From positions 1 through 35,764 of the forward strand of contig JALULO010000116.1 of NCBI GenBank assembly GCA_027056215.1: a stretch of DNA of 35,764 bases, in the 5' to 3' direction. Numbering within the stretch: the first letter of the stretch is position 1; each line of letters begins with the position of its first letter. This document shows, one piece after another, positions 31,318 to 35,764 of the stretch. Source of the stretch: Campylobacterales bacterium. Its GTDB lineage: Bacteria; Campylobacterota; Campylobacteria; Campylobacterales; QNZT01. The position numbers and the translations under genes were made by a program. The notes under the pieces are model-generated. The model did no database searches. It was given only the letters and a program-made list of their open reading frames with translations, and was not told the origin of the DNA.

Positions 31318-33843
31318 ATGCCACACAAATCCCGAAAAATCAAAGCGGTACTGATGGCAGGCGGTTTTGGAACACGTATCCAGCCCCTGACAAACTCTGT
31401 ACCAAAGCCGATGCTTCCCATACTCAATATCCCGATGATGGAACATATCGTCAATAAATTACGACGAAGTGGTATAGACGAAATAGTCATATTGCTCTAT
31501 TTTAAACCCGAAGTGATTCAAGAACATTTTGGGGATGGTAGCAGCCGTGGTGTGAAAATCACCTATGCTCTACCCGATGATGACTATGGTACAGCTGGTG
31601 CAGTGGGATTTGCCAGAGAACATCTTGATACCACTTTTATGATTGTTAGTGGGGATTTGGTGACAGATTTTGATTTTGATGAGATCATCGCATTTCATAA
31701 ACAAAAAGCTTCAAAATTAACGATTACATTGACACCTGTTGAAGACCCTTTACAATTTGGTGTTGTCATTACCGATGATGACGGGAAGATAGAGCGCTTT
31801 TTAGAAAAACCAAGTTGGGGTGAAGTTTTTAGCGATACGATCAATACCGGTATTTATCTAATCGAACCGGAGATTTTGGACTATATTCCGCAAAATAGCT
31901 CTTATGATTTTTCAAAGGATCTTTTCCCTCACTTGATGGAAGAAGGGATTACCTTGTGGGGATGTAGTGTACAGGGGTACTGGAGAGATGTGGGGAATCC
32001 TATGAGTTACCGTGAAGTGCATCAAGATATCTTTGAGGGGAAAGTGCTCTATGATTTGCCAGGACACTGTATCCAAAATGAGACGGTAAATCTTTGTTTA
32101 GAAGATGGTGTTCAGTTACCTCGTACAGTGACGACTCGTGGGATAGTTGTGATTGGCAAAGGTACGACCATAGCTGATGGAGCTGTATTGGAAAATTGTG
32201 TGATTGGACGAAATTGTGAGATTGGTAAAAACGTGCAGATAGAAAATAGTATACTTTGGGAGAGGGTACACGTTGGTGCAAAAAGTCGTTTGAACAATGT
32301 CATAATTTGTAATGATACGACGATTGATGAATCGTGCAGTATCAGAGATGGGGCGGTGATTGCCGAGTTTTGCAGAATTGACGAGGGTGTGAAGATCATC
32401 AAAGATGTGACTGTCTGGCCGCATAAAGTCATAGAGAAAAAAGCGGTTGTCAGCAGCAATGTTGTTTGGGGTGAGATGTACAAAAGTTCCCTGTTTCACA
32501 AAGGTAAAGTGATTGGTTCCGCCAATGTAGAACTCACCGGAGAGATGGCAGTGAAGATCGCCGAAGCGTTTGGTACGATTTTGCAGGAGGGCTCGACAGT
32601 CTATGTCTCCAGAGACTATCACCCTTCTTCACGGATGCTAAAACGGTTTGTTCTGGGAGGACTCCTTTCTACCGGTATCAACTGTGTCGATATCCAGGCG
32701 ATCCCGAGTAACGTCATGCGTCATGAACTCTTCAAAAACGAAGATATTGCAGCGGGTGTGCATATCCGTCACTCTGTCAGCCATATCAATAAAACAGAGA
32801 TTGTCTTTTTTACACACGAAGGGATGTTAATCGATACCAATTTGGCAAAGAGTATCGAGCGTATTTTTTTTCGTGAACAGTTTCGCCGTGTCAATCCTGG
32901 ACGTATTGGAAAGATTCAAGAAAGCTACGACATGAAGTTAGCGTATAAACGAGATGTTAGGGCATTGATTTCCAAAGAGATTTTTGCAGGTGTGCATTTT
33001 AAAATAGCAGCCAATATGTTACATGGTATGGTAAGTGATATCTATCCTGCACTACTAGATACACTGGGGATTGATAATATTATGATCAATGATTATGTTA
33101 GTGTAAAAAAACTGGAAAAAATCACTGCCCAAAATCAGGTCGCAGCAAAACAAGAACTCTCCGATATCGTTAAAGCATTAGGTCTTTGTGTGGGGATTAT
33201 GCTCTATCCCAATGGACAGCGGATGGATATCGTTGATGATCATGGAGTGATTCTTCCTCGTGAGCGGGTACTAATGGCACTTTTATATATGCTTCATTTG
33301 CATGATAGTAAAACCTATAAAGTTTATTTGCCTGCGTGGGCACCGGATATCATGGACGATAAATTTACGGATATCGAAATCAAACGGGGACGGTTGATGG
33401 GCAAAAAGACAGAATATTTAGGACAGTTTGATTTGGTTGCTGACGTGGATGCGCATTATGCTTTTACAGAATTTGGCTATCACAGTGATGCGATTTATGC
33501 AAGTTTGAAAATTCTTGAGTTTATGGTGTTGCATAAAATGAACTTTTCAAAAATATTGGAGCATATTGAAGATTTCTACTATTTTGCAATCTCACTTTCA
33601 TGTCCTGCTGCAACTAAAGGAAAAGTGATGCGACTTTTTATGGAAGAGGGGAAAAACTATACCATTTCACACCTCGATGGTATCAAAATCACTTTTGAAA
33701 AAAATGAATGGGTCTTGATGATTCCAGATGATCATACAGATTTGGTACATTTATATGTACAATCTTTTGAGCGAAAAAGAGGGGAAGATCTGAAAGAACG
33801 ATATGTGCAAAAGATGAAGGAGTGGATTTCTGAGGATATGTAA
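31318..33843 (+). CDS. Sugar-1-phosphate nucleotidyltransferase fused to a degenerate phosphomannomutase-like domain
   Basis: I start at the ATG at 31318 (AAGGAG eight bases upstream), giving 841 aa. Residues 1-235 are a nucleotidyltransferase: LMAGGFGTRIQPLTNSVPKP (13-32), VSGDLVTDFDFDEI, and VEDPLQFGVV...EKPSWGEVFSDTINTGIYLI. Residues about 250-370 are left-handed beta-helix hexapeptide repeats (GTTIADGAVLENCVIGRNCE). The last 460 residues follow the phosphomannomutase/phosphoglucomutase fold, but the key motifs are changed. The serine loop is RHSVSHINKTE (Ser488; family TASHNP), the metal loop DGDADR is LYPNGQR (629-635), and the phosphate loop RPSGTEP is IPDDHTD (802-808). The mutase part is therefore probably non-catalytic, perhaps regulatory. 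It likely makes a GDP- or other NDP-sugar. Downstream in the acetate-PEP operon it may feed surface polysaccharide or a storage sugar. Confidence 0.9.
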   Translation: MPHKSRKIKAVLMAGGFGTRIQPLTNSVPKPMLPILNIPMMEHIVNKLRRSGIDEIVILLYFKPEVIQEHFGDGSSRGVKITYALPDDDYGTAGAVGFAREHLDTTFMIVSGDLVTDFDFDEIIAFHKQKASKLTITLTPVEDPLQFGVVITDDDGKIERFLEKPSWGEVFSDTINTGIYLIEPEILDYIPQNSSYDFSKDLFPHLMEEGITLWGCSVQGYWRDVGNPMSYREVHQDIFEGKVLYDLPGHCIQNETVNLCLEDGVQLPRTVTTRGIVVIGKGTTIADGAVLENCVIGRNCEIGKNVQIENSILWERVHVGAKSRLNNVIICNDTTIDESCSIRDGAVIAEFCRIDEGVKIIKDVTVWPHKVIEKKAVVSSNVVWGEMYKSSLFHKGKVIGSANVELTGEMAVKIAEAFGTILQEGSTVYVSRDYHPSSRMLKRFVLGGLLSTGINCVDIQAIPSNVMRHELFKNEDIAAGVHIRHSVSHINKTEIVFFTHEGMLIDTNLAKSIERIFFREQFRRVNPGRIGKIQESYDMKLAYKRDVRALISKEIFAGVHFKIAANMLHGMVSDIYPALLDTLGIDNIMINDYVSVKKLEKITAQNQVAAKQELSDIVKALGLCVGIMLYPNGQRMDIVDDHGVILPRERVLMALLYMLHLHDSKTYKVYLPAWAPDIMDDKFTDIEIKRGRLMGKKTEYLGQFDLVADVDAHYAFTEFGYHSDAIYASLKILEFMVLHKMNFSKILEHIEDFYYFAISLSCPAATKGKVMRLFMEEGKNYTISHLDGIKITFEKNEWVLMIPDDHTDLVHLYVQSFERKRGEDLKERYVQKMKEWISEDM

Positions 33844-33855
33844 AACTTTTTAAAC

Positions 33856-33898
33856 TGTACGCTAACTAACAGAAACTGTGCAGAGATTGCACTATAAT
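33856..33898 (+). promoter_or_regulatory. Promoter with Crp/Fnr-type site F for the LOG / H+-ATPase unit
   Basis: The site at 33856-33871 reads TGTACG-CTAA-CTAACA. TATAAT at 33893-33898 begins exactly 29 bases from the centre, as at site E. A 5-bp inverted repeat, GTGCA/TGCAC (33878-33892), lies between the two. The LOG gene starts 27 bases after the hexamer with AGAGGAG. Confidence 0.7.
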
Positions 33899-33924
33899 TC
33901 TATTATTAACATAGAGGAGTTTTT

Positions 33925-34875
33925 ATGAAAAAAAAGTATTTCATCAAACCACCGAATAGAAAGCGACGGGAGACTGATCTCCCGTGGCAACATCCTAAAC
34001 TTAAAGCAGAAGATCCTGAAGCATTGAAGAGGATAGATGCAATTATGACCAGCCCTAGTTATCGCTTGGCTGTAGAAGATCAAAATTTTCTTCTTTGTGA
34101 TGATACCTTGCCTGTAAGATTACAATTGGATTATATAAAACCTGAATTGATTTTACGCGAGCATGGGATTGAACGAACTATTGTTGTGTTTGGTTCGACT
34201 CGTATTGTTGAACGAAAAACGGCACTTAAAAAGCTTGAAGAAGTGCAAAAAGCACTAGAAAAAAATCCCTCGTCCGAGAAGTTGCTTCAAGCATTGCGAA
34301 AGGCTGAGCGGATTTTAGAAAAATCAAAATATTATGAAGTTGCCAGAGAATTTGGGCAATTAGTAGGCAAGGCAGGAAAAGGGAAAGATGATAACCGTGT
34401 TGCCATCATGACCGGTGGTGGTCCTGGTATCATGGAGGCGGCAAACCGTGGTGCTTTCGATGTCGGTGCTAAAACAATCGGTTTAAATATCACCCTGCCT
34501 CATGAACAGTTTCCCAATCCTTATATCACTCCTGAACTCTGTTTTCAGTTTTACTACTTTGCTATACGAAAAATGCACTTTCTCAAACGTGCATGCGGTC
34601 TAGTGGTTTGTCCCGGTGGATATGGTACGATGGATGAACTTTTTGAAACACTGACACTGATTCAGACACGAAAAATTGCCCCTGTACCGGTTATTTTTAT
34701 TGGTAAAGAGTATTGGACAAAGTTAGTGAACTTTGAGATGTTTGAAGAAGAAGGAGTCATTGATCCAGAGGATCATAACCTTTTTTGGTTTGCAGAGAAT
34801 GCACAAGAAGCTTGGGAAGGTATGTTGGCGTGGCATGAAGCAAATAAAACACCACTGTATGGTGACGCTAAATGA
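33925..34875 (+). CDS. LOG-family (TIGR00730-type) protein, long form
   Basis: The 316-aa protein has the nucleotide-binding motifs of LOG/lysine-decarboxylase-like proteins: MTGGGPGIMEAANRGA (PGxGTxxE-type partner motif GGPGIMEAA) and CPGGYGTMDELFETLTLIQT. Canonical LOG proteins (about 180-230 aa) split nucleoside 5'-monophosphates into base and ribose phosphate (cytokinin activation in plants; 5'-nucleotidase-like PpnN in E. coli). This one has about 85 extra N-terminal residues (basic start, LPWQHPKLKAEDPEALKRID) and a Lys/Glu-rich helical insert of about 60 residues between the first strand (VVFGSTRI) and the rest. The partner P-type ATPase gene starts 15 bases downstream. The substrate is unknown; a PpnN-like stringent-response role is possible. 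Confidence 0.85.
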   Translation: MKKKYFIKPPNRKRRETDLPWQHPKLKAEDPEALKRIDAIMTSPSYRLAVEDQNFLLCDDTLPVRLQLDYIKPELILREHGIERTIVVFGSTRIVERKTALKKLEEVQKALEKNPSSEKLLQALRKAERILEKSKYYEVAREFGQLVGKAGKGKDDNRVAIMTGGGPGIMEAANRGAFDVGAKTIGLNITLPHEQFPNPYITPELCFQFYYFAIRKMHFLKRACGLVVCPGGYGTMDELFETLTLIQTRKIAPVPVIFIGKEYWTKLVNFEMFEEEGVIDPEDHNLFWFAENAQEAWEGMLAWHEANKTPLYGDAK

Positions 34876-34890
34876 GAAGAGGAGTGAATC

Positions 34891-35764
34891 ATGACAGATG
34901 AAGTAAAAAATGTTGATCTGAAAAACCTGAAAGGGCTTTCTTCAGATGAGGCTGCACAACGTCTGAAAAAGTATGGTCCAAATGCGATAGAAGAGAAAGA
35001 AGAGAGTTGGTGGCATCGGCTTTTTCGTCGTTTTTGGGGACCGATTCCTTGGATGATCGAAGTTGCATCTATCCTTTCAGCAATGGCAAAGCGTTGGGAA
35101 GATTTTACGATTATTATGATTTTATTGTTTGTCAATGCGATTGTAGACTTTTATCAGGAGTCTAAAGCCCTAAGTGCGATTGCGGTACTCAAAAAGAAAT
35201 TGGCAAGAAAGGCAATTGTACTTCGAGATGAGCAGTGGCAATCCATTGATGCAAAAGAGGTTGTACCAGGGGATATCATCAAAATAAAAATCGGTGATAT
35301 CGTTCCGGCAGATGCAAAGCTGCTGGGAGGTGGAGATTTTTTACTGGTAGACCAATCGGCATTGACGGGAGAGTCCCTTCCTGTAGATAAAAAAGTGGGT
35401 GAGAGTCTTTATGCTAATGCGATTATTAAACAAGGTGAGATGACAGCTGAGGTGACTGGAACAGGGATGCATACTTATTTTGGTAAAACTGTAGGATTGG
35501 TTGCTAAGGCACAAGAGGAAGAGCATAGTCACTTTCAACAGATGGTTATCAAAGTTGGTAATTTTCTTATTTATGTTACGCTTGTAATGATTGCAATTAT
35601 TATTTACCATGGTCTTAAAACCCATCAGCCGACAGTCGATCTTCTTATTTTTGCATTGGTGTTGACTATCTCAGCAATTCCAGTAGCGATGCCTGCTGTA
35701 TTGACTGTGACAATGGCGATAGGTGCAAGAGTATTGGCATCTAAAGATGCTATTGTTAGTAGAT
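34891..35764 (+). CDS. P-type ATPase, plasma-membrane H+-ATPase (P3A) type, N-terminal part
   Basis: The frame runs open to the window edge; about 291 residues are visible of an expected 800-900. The ATG at 34891 is preceded by AGGAG. The order matches P3A proton pumps: a cation-ATPase N-terminal segment (LSSDEAAQRLKKYGPNAIEE), M1-M2 (FWGPIPWMIEVASILSAMAK; ILLFVNAIVDFYQE), actuator domain with EVVPGDIIKIKIGDIVPADA and the dephosphorylation motif TGES in SALTGESLPVDKK, then M3-M4 with AIPVAMPAVLTVTMAIGA. The PVAMP stretch of M4 is the H+-ATPase form (metal-type P1B pumps have CPC). It would extrude protons at the expense of ATP, fitting an acid-stress role. The phosphorylation motif DKTGT lies beyond the window. 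Confidence 0.9.
   Translation, partial: MTDEVKNVDLKNLKGLSSDEAAQRLKKYGPNAIEEKEESWWHRLFRRFWGPIPWMIEVASILSAMAKRWEDFTIIMILLFVNAIVDFYQESKALSAIAVLKKKLARKAIVLRDEQWQSIDAKEVVPGDIIKIKIGDIVPADAKLLGGGDFLLVDQSALTGESLPVDKKVGESLYANAIIKQGEMTAEVTGTGMHTYFGKTVGLVAKAQEEEHSHFQQMVIKVGNFLIYVTLVMIAIIIYHGLKTHQPTVDLLIFALVLTISAIPVAMPAVLTVTMAIGARVLASKDAIVSR

Overview
The window looks like a chromosomal segment of a Campylobacterota (epsilonproteobacterial) chemolithotroph of the Sulfurimonas/Sulfurovum type. This is inferred from the AT-rich composition, the protein flavour and the mix of stress, ion-transport and acetate/PEP genes. It contains no rRNA or tRNA gene, CRISPR array or insertion sequence that I can see.

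Layout: (1) 1-2066, the end of an outer-membrane beta-barrel gene and a DUF2202 lipoprotein, closed by a hairpin. (2) 2100-7734, a leftward tetR-tolC-MFP-RND efflux operon whose first three genes overlap by 4 bases and which has a palindromic operator candidate in front of tetR. (3) 7867-9090, a lone NosD-like periplasmic beta-helix protein. (4) 9124-12623, a leftward stress block: a general-stress-type membrane protein, HdeD, and two tandem YfdX proteins. (5) 12708-15061, guanine deaminase, a Bax-inhibitor-1 protein, a small membrane protein and a 2-Cys peroxiredoxin. (6) 15136-18323, an MscS-type channel and an atypical Nramp transporter. (7) 18361-19821, a decaying stretch with a broken hdeD copy and a broken ArsB/NhaD-type permease. 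(8) 20016-23974, a small unknown protein, a ClC protein, a CPA1 Na+/H+ antiporter and a Crp/Fnr-family regulator. (9) 24184-33843, a rightward operon of a beta-CASP nuclease, PEP synthase, phosphotransacetylase, acetate kinase and a nucleotidyltransferase-phosphomannomutase-like fusion. (10) 33925-end, a LOG-family protein and the start of a P3A-type H+-ATPase.

The most interesting signal is not a gene. Six intergenic sites fit one inverted repeat, TGTnnG-N4-CnnACA (mostly TGTTAG-N4-CTAACA), with the overall CRP-type geometry of TGTnn-N6-nnACA. All sit in front of transcription units, and in every case a -10-like hexamer lies 27-30 bases from the site centre. In the two best promoters the distance is exactly the 29 bases expected for class II activation at -41.5. 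The Crp/Fnr protein encoded in the middle of the set keeps the residue equivalent to CRP Arg180 but has lost the equivalents of Glu181 and Arg185, which fits a site that keeps the first G and loses the second G of TGTGA. I infer a local regulon for acid/ion stress and acetate-PEP metabolism: HdeD, Bax-1, Nramp/MscS (through a relic hdeD promoter), the small protein at 20016, the acetate-PEP operon and the LOG/H+-ATPase unit.

Other points of interest are a PMM-like domain that has lost its catalytic motifs, a ClC protein with Asn at the usual proton-glutamate position, two plausible in-frame starts for the peroxiredoxin, and a patchwork of base composition inside the acetate-PEP operon.
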